Assembly: GCF_029227915.1 (NCBI RefSeq)
Contig: NC_079879.1
Location: forward strand, 23,018,501-23,082,500
Source: Hydractinia symbiolongicarpus
Lineage: Eukaryota; Cnidaria; Hydrozoa; Anthoathecata; Hydractiniidae
Length of the DNA stretch: 64,000 bases
Direction: 5' to 3'
This document shows, piece after piece, positions 49,901 to 61,944 of this stretch. Numbering within the stretch: the first letter of the stretch is position 1; every line of letters begins with the position of its first letter. The position numbers were made by a program, and so were the translations under genes. Below the pieces are notes generated by a model. That model worked only from the letters and a program-made list of their open reading frames with translations, did not search any database and was not told where the DNA came from.

Positions 49901-52900
49901 TGTGACTTAATTTCGGTTTAATTCCATCCAATATACCTTCATAAAATTTACTACCGGCGTAATAGATCTTTAATGCTGTGCTTGCTGTAGTATCCTATAA
50001 AAGGGTTTAAATTTCAGTAACTTCGTAAACCAATCCCTGAAAGTCATAAACATTAAAAATATATCTGCGCTAAAAATCAAAGTATCCACACCAATATTAA
50101 GGTTGTGCTTTTCTTGTCACGATATTCTTGTAGTGTATCCATATAAGGAGTAAAGAGCTTCTGTAGCTCTTTCAAATTCTAAAAACAGAAGAAATGATTA
50201 CCAAAATATTATGTTCTAACATCACTGTTATTGGGGTTATGTGGCCTTGTGGTTATGGAGTTCACTTTGCAAACACAAGGTCTGTAGTTTGGTCCACAGC
50301 GCAGGCATGTTTAGCAAGTGCACAGCTACGGGTAAACCCATGCCATGTGAGGGAAATTGGGTAGGTATTACCGGTGTATACTTAATGTATACATTCCGAA
50401 CACAGGACCCACATTGATAACAGTGTTCCCAACACTGAAGTGGCTATATCCTGTATAAATATTCAGAATAATAATAATAACGAGTATTACAGTAATGCCT
50501 AACATTTCAGACTTAACATTTAGATGCTGTAGTCATAATGATCAGCGAGGTACATCAACTTACCTGATTTTTTTCTTCCAATGATATATTTGTGTTCTTA
50601 TGTAAATTGTCAATATTACTCTGCAAGACAATCTTCCAAGTATAAATAAATGTATTTAGTGAATACTCTAGCAGTGTCAAATACTGATGACCGTCCAACC
50701 TACAACAAAAAAGTTAGAAAATATTAAAAATTGAAGAGGTTTCCCTCTACATTATAATGTTAACACTTGCAGTTTAACTATGCAGACCTAGATAAAGTGA
50801 AATTTTGATTCAGTCAGTATTTAAACTTACAGATTTAAACTGCTAGAAGAATTATCAGAAGATGATAGCAATAATAGAAACAAACCTATTTCATTTATAC
50901 AAATTTAGGCAAAGATTTAATTTGGTGATAGAGCAAATGACTTTTTTTGGCTTGTATTAAATTTGGCAATGTAGAACAAAAGGAGCTCAAATATTTTTTA
51001 CATACATATGATTTTTATTCAAAAACTAGATTTAAAAACGTAATAATAAACTGAGCAAAAACCTCCCTTTAATTTGGCAAGGGTAGAAACAATTAAAAAT
51101 GATGTGTATTTAATTTGAAGATTAATTTGATGACAAAGAAAAATAATATTGGTGGGAACCTTGTGACTAAAATGGAAAATTTCACCAAACTCTGCGCCAA
51201 ATGTGTACGAATAAGGTATACAATGGTACTATGAGATGGAATTCTGATAAAAAGGATTTTTTACAACATTGTCAGTTGATTATTTGATAAGAAAGGAGTT
51301 GCTTGTTACTTATAGACTTACTCATCCAACTTTTGGTACACACTTTCCATATCTCCTTGCAACATATCACTTCTCCACATCACCTTCACAATGCTTGAAT
51401 CTAATGGATCTTCCTCATCTTTCTTTCTACAAATTGGGGAATGATGGATACACGTAAATTAAAAAACAAAGCAACTTGCATATTACGATTAATATTTGAT
51501 TCCCCCCCTCTCCTTTAAGCCTCCCACCCTAAAAGGAATTTCAAACAAAATAAGCCGCCACATTTCTATGGGAATTATCAGAGTAGAGTACGATATTTAT
51601 TTTAGAGGGACGAATTCATTCTGTGATATCGCCCATAGGATAGTAACTATCCTAGCTACTGACTGACAAAAGTATACCTAATAAAAAAAAAATTCTACTT
51701 AGGATTAATATTTGTTTGTCAGCACATTAAATATTTTCAAATAGTTACTGCTTTCTCTGTTATATGATACAGTTGCCAATTTATTAAGACCTTCTTTTAA
51801 TAATTCATCCCCTGTCATTAAGTTCTCACCCTCAGATCATATCTAGAAAATAACACCACGGGTTTATTCCAGTATTTAAAGTATGTTGTGATTCACTAAA
51901 GATTTAAGTCTATGAGGATCATTCAGATTAATTAATGCTCAAATTTAAATACTCATATTTAATACCTTCTCAATCTACCAAAGATACCATTATTCTGTTT
52001 TTCTTCGTTATCTTTTTCATGAAACATTTCATCATATGCCGGAGAAACCATAATTGTTTGTGCTCTTTCAACATCAGAATTCCAATCAGCAATCTCGTTG
52101 GTATGCAAAATGTACTGAACATGAATGAAAATAAAAAATAACAATGTTAAATTGAGTTTTATAACAAGAGTGCATGCTGTCCAACTTCATTGAGACTGGT
52201 TTACATGCAAAAAATTGCCAAAAGGACTGCACCAACCTCAAACAAAAACAAACAAAAAACAACAACAAAACAACAAAGAAACAAAAATAAAAGGCAACAT
52301 CAACCAACAAACTGACAGAGGGATTTGATTACCTTTTTAGTAGCAGGATAACGTCGTAAGCAAAACAAAATGAAAGCAGCAATAATTGTACCCAAAATAA
52401 CACCCACCACTATGCCCAAAATAATGAAGCCATAATTTGATATAAACTAACAATAATAATAACAAAATTAGATCTGATAGGACATTATTATTACTATTAT
52501 TTTAGAAAAACTGTAATATATGTAGTAAAACTTTCTTTTTTTTCAAGGGCTACACTCAAAGTTTTTAAAGTTTGTGTTTGCAGAACTTTACCTACACAAC
52601 GTTTTGTCATTAGCTGCATTAAAAATGGATCACTAACACTATTCTCTCTTTGTCAAAAGACCTAACAAAGAAGTAAATACCACTTTATCAATAACACCAC
52701 CATACATACCGTTTCCTTCACTTTCACACTTCTTTTAATGCATATAACGTCAGTATATGCTGGCCCCAATATGGAACTATTTGCCTACAAACAATAGGAA
52801 ATATTTTTAAAAAAACAAATACTACTTTACACTGCATCATATTGTAACAGAGTGTACCTGTCCATTTGTCCATGTCACTTTTGCTCTTGACAAGCTTGAT

Positions 52901-55772
52901 TCAACCTGAGAGTAACAACAACGTTGGGATAAAACACAATAGCATAGAAACATAATGCCAAGTTCGAAATATCAAAGTTTGAAGTACTGTGAAAAGTTTG
53001 GTATTTTTGGTCTGAAATCGAAATAAAACTATGCCAAATTCTTTTTTCTCTACCACCAAATTACATCCACATTTTTTTTCTTCATCGCTAAATTAATTCC
53101 ACGCTAAAAACTCAGTTTGTCCACATGCTGAATTAAAAATGTTTTTTAAAGAGATTTTTCAGAAGAACAAAAAACTTTATAAACATTACCTTTGTTGTTG
53201 TGGTAAACTGCACATGATATATTAGTGTTGCTGTGGAACCAACTACAAAAAAGATACCACATAACCTTGTCATGTCTTAGAAGGGGAAATATATATGGCT
53301 ATCATGCAAAACAAGAATTATGTTTCCTACGTCACAAACATTACCAATCAACCAATTATTACCAATTAACCAATTATTATATACCAATCAAATTAAAACG
53401 TCTACATAATTTTATACACAATAACCAGTTCAAAAACCCCGATGTGCATGAACATTTAACATAAATAATAAATTAAACCAGCTTTAAAAATTTCTAATGT
53501 TTGAATGCCCGTCAGTTTTAAATAGCACTTTATTTTTACAAAAAATTAAAGAAATAATTCATTTTAAGCACAATTTATTTACTTAAAAGCTTTAACATCT
53601 TACAGAAAAATAAATTAACAACTCAGAAAAAAATTCTAAAAACCATACATTTTTGGAGCATAAAATTAGTGCAAAAACACGATTCTGTTTATATTATTAA
53701 TATATGGCAACCTTTTTGCACTTTTTTTAACTTTTCAAACCCAAATGCTTTCTTGAACTCCTTTAAAAATCTTCCAACAATTCTGGTCCTAAAAATTTAC
53801 AGGAAAGGCCTTGGTTAGTAGATCACAGCTGGCACGATCTCTCAATTCTTTAACTATTGCTAACACAGGTGTGATATTTATATGAGGCATTCTGTCTGTT
53901 GTTTTAGGGAACTTATGAAAGTCAAAAATGAATTTGGGTCCTCGTTTTGTTTTATACCTTTGTCATAGTTTATCATCTAAGTAAGCTTTGTAAAGCTTGA
54001 AAGCACATGAATATGTTTTTCTTACTTTATTTTTCATGAAAAAACGAAAAATCACTTGAAGTTTACCTACATAATTTTTAACAATGAAACTGTACCAAAA
54101 TGTGATAAAAACATTAAATCTCAAAAGCAAAACTTAGACAAAAAGAAAGATTTCAAACTTTTATAGCTTTGCATCGCATAAAATCACTATTTTGGATTTG
54201 CCAGTAGACATTTAAAAGAAAAATAATACTTTTTTTGGTATAGGAAAAAATCATTGACAGTTAATAATATTATCACACAAACTTTAAAAAAGCTATTTCA
54301 TTTTCCTGTTTTTGTTTTTGTTTTAAAACTGGAGAGGGTATAAATGAAAATCCCGCTTTTCACAAACACATTTAAACATTATATACATACATACATTAAA
54401 TGAACTTATCTGAAAATATTACTTTACTAAAGTTTATCTCAGTTTTAAAGAAAAGTAATAAATTTACAACATTTGAATCAAAATCGCTACAAGCAAAGAA
54501 TTTATTTCTAACCTTACGGTGTATAAACTGCATAGTTTTAAAAAGATGGAACCTTTCTTGGAGAAGAGAAACTTACCATTTAACCTTGCTAAGTTAGCAG
54601 AAATTTGACTCTCAACAGCCAATTTCTTGATTTCAATTTTAAATGCATTACTGGGTTGACTTTCAATATTTACGATATACATTCCGTAAACAATATCAAC
54701 CATGTGCACCTGGTAAGCATCAAGCAAAGAAGTGGCATTATGTTTGAACGAGACCTTAACTTCTGCTTTGCTACCATCTTCATCAATTATCTAAAAATAT
54801 GTATTCAACCTGGATATTTTAAATTCTTATCATGCTATAAACTAGCTGCAAGTTTTTATTATTTGTCCTTTCTAAGTCAATAAGACAACCAATTGCTAGC
54901 CCACTTCATTCAGTAGTTGTTAGCTGGCTTGGAAAATATGTTGGGGAAGAAAATATGAAATGTTAATAAAGCATTTTATTGAATGATAAATTTCTTATGA
55001 AATTGCAATTCAATAGTCAATTTCAATTTTTTACTCTTAACACCCCAGTATAATACCCCAATATATTGTGGAGTATTATACTAGGGTGTTAAGAGTTTTT
55101 GCAGTATCGTACTTGGATAACAAAGTCTGTCAGCAGGCCTGGTCAGTAGTAAAATCACCATCGTGTGGCAATCACTTTCTTGTACACCTAAGTTATATTA
55201 AGACATGTAAAAAAGCATAATAGGCATTCAGTTACAGAAATTCCACTATTTACTCAAGATTTTTTTTCTCTTTCTATTTTGTAGCACGCTGTTGTGGTGT
55301 CACTTTAACTTTTATTGGCTTAAATTTTAAAAATGCCAGCCTTTATAATAATTTGCATCAGCACTTGGCATTTCCAACATAACTGTTGACGTATTTTTAA
55401 ATTATATCACATCTGCAATAATTTGATAAGATTTAATTTGGTTTTATTGGATATGTGTTACAAGCTTTGTTTCTTTCCTCCCAAGCTCCACCAGATGATC
55501 TATGGCCATACATGGTAAATTTTGTATGTTTTAAAATTTTATCCATATATAAATTGAATATCTTATTCTTCTATATCTAATTTATTTGATAAAAAAGTAG
55601 ATCCTGCAAAGTTTTTCAACTTAATAATCAATTGTGTTCCATTCATTCTCTTGTAGCAAGGTATTTAACTTTGAGTTTTAAATAAAATGTATAAATATAT
55701 CTATACATCTTTCATACTTACCTTGGCAAATTTATTGGCTATTATCTGTGGCTGAGATGTCAATGCCAAAAC
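40919..55772 (-). CDS. Single-pass membrane protein with long coiled-coil cytoplasmic part (EVC2/limbin-like?)
   Basis: About 30 small exons read 55772-55722, 54790-54577, 53242-53190, 52905-52858, 52784-52710, 52446-52333, 52114-51979/51966, about 51811-51749, about 51418-51322, 50699-50564, 50178-50092, 49994-49683, 49608-49529, 49202-49043, 48256-48172, 47090-47005, 45589-45493, 45180-44996, 44899-44802, 44259-44187, 44105-44013, 43852-43754, 43514-43389, 42826-42761, 42497-42309, 42115-42027, 41772-41711, about 41669-41600, 41520-41434, 40958-40919. Phases agree across nearly all junctions. Order: beta-rich extracellular part (VSFKHNATSLLDAYQVH..), one membrane helix (YGFIILGIVVGVILGTIIAA, exon 52446-52333), then about 850 residues of charged helical sequence (KEQQAKHEKELQEHTEKIEE) and a basic end, KKSSKKLSTKSTER. 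No enzyme motif. Layout and length suit EVC2/limbin, a ciliary Hedgehog regulator, but I cannot confirm the match. The 5' end is missing; a likely further exon is at 62788-62864. Confidence 0.72.
42228..42274 (+). repeat. CCCGTTGCCCCTCCCC minisatellite
   Basis: Two to three copies of a 19-bp pyrimidine-rich unit CCCGTTGCCCCTCCCCTYA in the intron between exons 42497-42309 and 42115-42027. Confidence 0.7.
46005..46585 (+). repeat. 126-bp imperfect tandem array in an intron
   Basis: About four and a half units, each starting near TTCAGCATACTTT (about 46009, 46135, 46263, 46391, 46519), then GTTAACTGTG, AGTTTTAATTTTTGGA, TTGGCCTGAAAT and CATTTAGGTGACAAAAAT. It lies in the intron between exons 47090-47005 and 45589-45493. 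No open frame runs through it, so it is non-coding satellite-like DNA. Confidence 0.85.
50234..50481 (+). mobile_element. tRNA-derived SINE in an intron
   Basis: The head has an A-box-like GTGGCCTTGTGGTTATGGAG and a B-box-like GTCTGTAGTTTGGTCC about 30 bases later, as in RNA polymerase III promoters. A unique body follows, and the 3' end is an ATA/AAT simple repeat (AATAATAATAATAA) that many SINEs use as tail. It is on the strand opposite to the host gene. It does not fold as a complete tRNA. Confidence 0.68.
55034..55095. repeat. 62-bp near-perfect palindrome
   Basis: Arms CTCTTAACACCCCAGTATAAT and ATTATACTAGGGTGTTAAGAG, with ACCCCAATATATTGTGGAGT between, fold into one long hairpin with a few mismatches. 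Inside an intron. Probably a very short fold-back element. Confidence 0.85.
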
Positions 55773-56039
55773 CTGAAAATAAAATTATAAAGATAATTTA
55801 ACATTTACAAATATTTAGAAAACATGCAAGGTTCGATAAAGCTAATTAAAAACCCAACTTGAATAACGCAAGAAATAAAAACACTTATGGATTTTGAACG
55901 TAAAAATGTACAGTTATCCAATGTATTTCTGCTAGGCTTGAGTGACTATGATTGTATGGCATGTGTGTGAAAGATTAACAATTTCAAATTTCCACACCAA
56001 ACACTTACCTGCATAAATTACTTGAAATAAATAATATTA

Positions 56040-57505
56040 TTGATCTTTTATGGGACCTGGAGACATTCACTGAAGTAAAGAGGGCATGGTAGTTTCTTAA
56101 ACAAGCAGTTTCCACCATTGTTAATTAGCATGCCCCTGAAAATCCACAAGTGAGTGAAGGGCATACCATGATGGAAAGAGAAAATGATTGGTCATGTTAT
56201 AAAAGGATGAAAAACCAATGCAACAAAGTACTGCAGGCAAAGAAAAAATATCGTAAGGAATTCTCCCAGTGCATACAGAATATCTACCTTTCAAAAACTA
56301 CTGGATTTGTACCGACAATCAAAAAACACAGACTGCAAGTGCTTTTTGTATTTTTTAACAAATGTTACAAGATACTTGAAGATTGGTACATTTCTTCTGG
56401 GGTATTTTTTATGCAAAAAACCGCAGAGACCAATAGTAAGTTCAGAGACCAATAGTAAGTTTAAATTTAAATATGTTAGGCGCATTTATTGTAAAGAAAC
56501 AAAATAAATCAGCTGGATGTGATGACCTACCTCCAAAAATAATAAAAAACAGTGCTTTAGCAATATATCTGGTCCATTAGCTTTTTTAATAAATTTACCG
56601 TATAAGACAGGACTGCTAACCAATGAATGGAAAGTTGCAAAAGTTACATCGATACATAAAAGTGGATATAATAGCGACTATAACAACTTCTGTCCTTCAT
56701 GGTAGAAATTATGCAGTTAATCTGCAAGTGATTTTTTCGTTCTTTCATGAAAAAGTGGTGTAAGAAAAACATTTCAATGTGCTTTCTGCAGTAGTCTTCT
56801 CTCAAAACGTCAGTTTGGTTACAGGAAAAGGAGGTGCACTGAATTAGCTATAGTACTTTTGACAGATAATATATGAAAAGCATAATGGAAACCTTGTTGG
56901 TGTAATACATTGATTTATCCAAAGCATTTGACATGTTAAGTCACTCTATCACATCGTAGGAAATTGTGCATAAAAAACTCTGCACATTAAATGTTGGGTG
57001 GGGAGCCACATGTAATGGGTAAGTCCATTGTGGAACCTCCTAGTAGTCTACTCTGGGACATCTTCAACATTCAGAACTGATAAAATATGGAGACGATGCA
57101 GTCATATATGTTGCACATAAAACAAAAATAACTAAAATCGAGATGAACTGAGATTTAGAGATCGTTAAATCCTACTTTATGAACAATCAATTTGTGATAA
57201 ACCTTTAAGAGAAAAAGACGGGGCAAATCTCAGAAAATAAAAATGAATTGTGACATTTTCAAAAATTATTTTGAAAAACAATCCCACAACAAGAAAACAA
57301 GAAACAATGGATTGTCACTCTCAGTTCCAAAAACTAAATTAAAATTTTATAAATTAGTTTTTTTCTCCATGTGTACAACATTTCATACCAGACTACCAAT
57401 ATATATAAAACACGTATATAAAATATTTTATTCTTTACAAAGCTTTACATTACATAGTAACATCTTCAGATATATTATATATATACCTAAAGATGTCCCT
57501 ATGTA
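56040..57505 (+). mobile_element. Decayed non-LTR retrotransposon (LINE), reverse transcriptase remnant
   Basis: Plus-strand conceptual translation in shifting frames gives successive landmarks of a jockey/CR1-type reverse transcriptase: KSAGCDDLPPKIIK (about 56510), EWKVAKVTSIHKSG (about 56620), KRQFGYRKRRCTEL (about 56805), YGDDAVIYV in the catalytic position (about 57088), and a C-terminal TRNNGLSLSVPKTK segment (about 57298). Many stops and frameshifts separate them, so it is inactive. It is inserted antisense in the long 5' intron of the coiled-coil gene. Confidence 0.78.
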
Positions 57506-58884
57506 AAAAAAAGATTTATAATTTAACTTTTTGCTCAAAATGAAAACAGCGCTCTGAATTTTATTGACACAGCCACATAAAAATCAACCTTACGTATTAC
57601 AGTATTGTGTGACTTTATTTTACCTATATATTTCTTAATCAAATTGTATCAAATGAAGCCTTTTTGAAAACTCTACACCAACAAACTATCTCTACAAACT
57701 CACAGTATGTATATCTGCCAGTATGTCTTTCGTGAAACTTATGTGCAGAACTTTGGGATAGAAGATTCAATGTTTTGCTGTCAATAAAGTGTTAACAAAC
57801 ACTTCTGTCAATATAAAAGGGATATTTAGCCTACGCAATTCTTGTTTTGACTGACAAAGTAATGTTGACATAAACTCTTTGTTTTTCTGACATAGTCAGA
57901 AGTTTCGGTGGGCTCTTTTTTTAAAATTTTTAAAAAGAATAGGGGCTTTTCGGGCGAAATTTGGAAAGGTCCCCATTCATTTCTGCCGTTCTATGGTGAG
58001 TCAGCACCCTTGTAATATAGCAGTCAGGGAAAACTTTTAAATATGCTGTTGCAGTATAAATAAACTACACCTCTTATTTAGGTCTCTATTATGTCCTAAC
58101 TTAAGCAGCAAATTGTTTATTTAAACTGTTAAAAGCAAAATATTTCAAAATTGACACACTTGAGCTGAAATTTGCATCTTCTTTTAGTGCTGAGAAGCAA
58201 GGATGTATGACCAACTACAATTATTTTAAGGCAATAAAAAAATTGATGAAGGTAACACGTGTTTTTACGTGAAAACTTCCTTGCTTAAATATAAACTGTA
58301 ATATTCATCTTGTTTTTTTTAACTAAAACTGTGTATACCGGCAAAATGACAACAAATTGTAGTGATGTTAAAACGAAGCATAAAGGAGGTTAAAGTAATT
58401 CCCCAAGAAACAACATTTTATTAAATAAACACAATTTATTTTGATTGTATACACTTTAATATGGCTGTTTGCAGGCAACATAAGCTATGCCTTGACTGAA
58501 AGCATGCTATATCTAAACCCTTCGCTGAATAAACATGGTTTTATCAACAAAATAAATTTCAAGATATATAGTTCTTCTACTAAAATACAAAAGATGATGC
58601 AACCAGGGAATAAAAGCCATACATTAGCATTTAAAAAATACAGACAGGGATTTAGACTACGTCAATCCATGTGATGTATATAGTAAAAAAAACTAAATAT
58701 TACGTTGTTGTACACAAGAAATAATTTCCCAAATAAATCCCAGTGTTTTCAAATTATACCCACAATGCCGGGAACGAAAATCTACTTCTTAGTTTGCTTT
58801 GCCTTATCGACTATATCACATCTCGCAACGCAAATTCAATTAACCGATGTTTGTCTGACCTATTTCATGTCAGATTGTAACCAT

Positions 58885-59090
58885 ATACTTATAACACACA
58901 AATCCTGTCAAGGTTGTTTCTAGGTATAACCATGGAATGTTTCTCCATAAGGGTTTGACTATATTTTATAGCACACAAACCCTGTCAAGGTTGTTTCTAG
59001 ATATTACTATAATACATTTTTTTGTGAGGGTTTAAGCATAGCAATAGACTTTATAGCACACAAAAATTTTCAAGGTTGTTTCTATGCAAT
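58885..59090 (+). repeat. Three imperfect 78-80-bp tandem units
   Basis: CACACAAAYCCTGTCAAGGTTGTTTCTAG recurs at about 58896, 58974 and 59054 with about 50 bases of looser similarity between. No coding potential seen. Confidence 0.7.
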
Positions 59091-60222
59091 GATAAAGATT
59101 ATAGGCGTTTGGTTTTAATATCGGTCAAACATGTTCATAAGGATCCTTCAGTTCTCAACATGGCTTGCAACAGTTTGTGAGAGCGTGTGAAGTTGGTTTC
59201 CGAATGTGAAAAATTCTGATGAGATACATGAAATATATGCTAAATTAATAGAGAAAATTCCTGACGTGCTACAAAAACAAAATTGATTTGTTGATTTTTG
59301 CTTAATCCAAAGAAATTAATCCACAGAGTACTATCTTCATGCCTATGTAAAATCAAACAAGGATCGCTGCACAATAGCATAGCTTTAAGGTGAGTTGTTT
59401 TTGTTAAATTTTTTCTGTAACAGCTAAGCTATGTGTTTCTTTTTATTTGTTGCTCTGACTAGAATGTTTGTTTATAATCTTAGCTAATCAAAACATGCAA
59501 AATATTGGACTGAGAAAAGCAATTTTCAGTCAGTTTTGTGTTGAACTTAGTTATATATATATATATGTTTTCTAGCATTTATCTTATTACTATACATCAT
59601 TTTTTCCTTTTTAATATTTTTGATGCGAGCAGGGAAGAGAGATAGGTATCTTTTCTACTGATAACTACTGCCGACAAAATTTATTACATTTCGTTAGCAA
59701 AAAGTTTTAAAATGTTGATAAAAATTCTTCTATACTGAACAGGTTAAGCAAATCATTTGTTTTTGTTAGCTTTATCAGCTTTTTAGTGATTAATTTCTTC
59801 AAATAAAATTGACTTTAGTTGACAAAAAGAGTTTACTTCGCCTCACATGTTGATTAAAAAAGTTTATGATTTTAAAGTATCCTGATTGGTTTAAATTCTT
59901 GTGAAATCAAGCTGATTGGTTTAAAAAACAATAGCGGAATAACTGTAACTAATGTAATAAATAATGTGCCTGTTTTCAATCGTTGATTTCGCATTTCTGT
60001 ACAGAAAATGCAGCAAACACTTGCAACATTCAAAAATGTTTCTTATACTTATTAGCTACCGCAATGAGAAGATGCTGAGGAAACTCAATTCTGCTGATCA
60101 AAATGTTCAAGAATATTTTTTAGGAAGAAGATGTATTAATAACACTTAAATAAAACCTTAAAACGGCTTGATATTTTCTTTTGTCACAACTTTGTTGAGG
60201 AAAACAACTTTGTGGATTACTG

Positions 60223-61944
60223 TGTTAACATCTTTTGTTTATCTTGTTTTGTTTTATTTTATAGTTACTAAGCATATTTGTATCCTGTGGTGGGTTCAAT
60301 ATAGTATTATTTGTTAAACGTTTCATGGTATCAGAAGGTGGTTGTAATAACAGAATTTTATAAACAATGGCATCAGGAGGTTTGGGATGAGAAGAATAAA
60401 GACTTTTCATTGTGGTTCCGTGATGTTAAAGCTTGGAAATTAGCAACAAGTAGTGCAACAGGACTAAAAAATGTCCATGGTCTGCAGCTAGCTTTACATT
60501 TACCAGAAGGAAGTGAAATACGGCATCAGATTTTTGATACACTAGGTACTGATGAGTTTAGTGGTGAAGAAAGATGGGATAAAATAATTTATTTATTTCA
60601 AAAACATTACAAAAAGATGCGTTTGACATATGGCGAGAGTTTCGTAATCTTGCTCAAACCAAGGAGCATACAATCGACCAATACATACAATTATGCATTA
60701 CGAGACATATGCATTACGAGAAATATAAAACTAAAATTTGAAAAGAACCTTTTGCGGAAACTATATAAATGTGTCTATGGGTTGAATGATGCTGCAAGGA
60801 TGAGGTATTTTGCAGTATCAGAAGAACTTGAGAAATTTAATTGCATGAGATCTTCAACTGATTTTAGTGTATTCTTTTGGTTTGAAGGGGACTAAGTTTC
60901 TGGCTTTATACCTGCCCATGTGGATGACTTTTTATGGGCAGGACCTGAATCTTTTGAAACAGAGGTTATAACAGAACTTTGTAAAGCTTTTCAAGTTGGC
61001 ATCACAGCTGCAAATATTTTTAAATATGTAGGTCTAAATGTTAAACAAAACGAAGATAACATTCATGTCGAACAAGGTGACTGTATCTCTTTTATCGAAT
61101 CTATTTCATTGACTCGTGATTGTCAAATGGAAAAAAGAGCCTCTGCAACAAAGAAGAAATTCTCTTTACTGTAAATTGGTAGGAAAGGTAAACTGGATTG
61201 CCTGCAAAACACACCCAGATATCTTGTTTGATGTTTGTACATTGAGTGCAAACATCAACAAGTGCTCCATCAATGGAGCACTTGTTGAGAACCAACAAAG
61301 TCTTTCGATATGTGAAAAAACAAAGTCTACGAATTTGCTTTGCTGCTTTGAAAGATCTAACACAGTGTAAGCTGTACTGCTTCAGTGACGCATCTCTTGG
61401 CAATCTACAATCCGGAAAAAGTATAGCTGGGTATGTTATATTTTTGGTTGATTCAAACAACAAAGCACACCCTATACAATGGAAATTGAACGCAATAAAA
61501 AGAGTAGTAAGAAGTACACGTGCAGCTGAAACATCTTCAATGGTTGATGCATTAGACACTTGCTACTTTTTATCACATTTCCTGCTTGAAGCATTGTACC
61601 CAAACCATACCCAGTAATCCAAGATTAAGATCCATGCATACACAGAAAACAAGTCATTATATACAAGTGCACACTCTACAACCATGGTTGAAGAAAGACG
61701 CTTATGTATCAATATGGCGTCTATCAAAGAGATGGTAATGGACGAAAATTATGTCAAACTTTTGTACGTCTCAACACACAAACAGTTGGCAGACTGTCTG
61801 ACGAAAAACAGAGCATTCTTCCAAAAAAGACAATAGAAGAATGTTAAAATCTTTTGTTTATCTTGTTTTGTTTTATTTTATAGTTACTAAGTATATTTGT
61901 ATCCTGTGGTGGGTTCAATATAGTATTTTTTGTTAAATGTTTCA
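60223..61944 (+). mobile_element. Internally deleted copia-type LTR retroelement
   Basis: Two 103-bp direct repeats, 60223-60325 and 61842-61944, begin TGTTAA, end TTTCA and differ at about four positions. The left one is followed at once by TGGTATCAGA, the initiator tRNA-Met primer site usual in copia elements; the right one is preceded by a purine-rich tract. Flanks TACTG and TAGTG are near-matching 5-bp target duplications. Inside, a gag-like frame (60335-60630; WFRDVKAWKLATS) runs into reverse transcriptase remnants (CVYGLNDAARM at about 60775; HVDDFLWAG at about 60920) interrupted by a stop near 60893, then an RNase H-like part (CFSDASLGN to STRAAETSS, 61380-61540). Protease and integrase are missing. 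The element is non-autonomous and defective. Confidence 0.85.
61256..61287. repeat. Perfect 15-bp hairpin inside the copia remnant
   Basis: CAACAAGTGCTCCAT and its exact complement are separated by two bases. It lies between the reverse transcriptase and RNase H parts and breaks the frame there, so it probably arose by a template switch during reverse transcription. Confidence 0.85.

Noticed and set aside
50234-50310. Possible true tRNA gene
   Set aside because: The boxes are present but acceptor and anticodon stems do not form, and a SINE body and tail follow.
56150-56455. 101-codon plus-strand frame taken as a gene
   Set aside because: It is the linker before the reverse transcriptase of the decayed LINE; frames shift and stop soon after.
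58765-58923. Short plus-strand frame starting MPGTKIYFLVCFALSTI, like a signal peptide
   Set aside because: It runs into the tandem repeat at 58885 and stops, has no donor in a useful phase and no mature domain.
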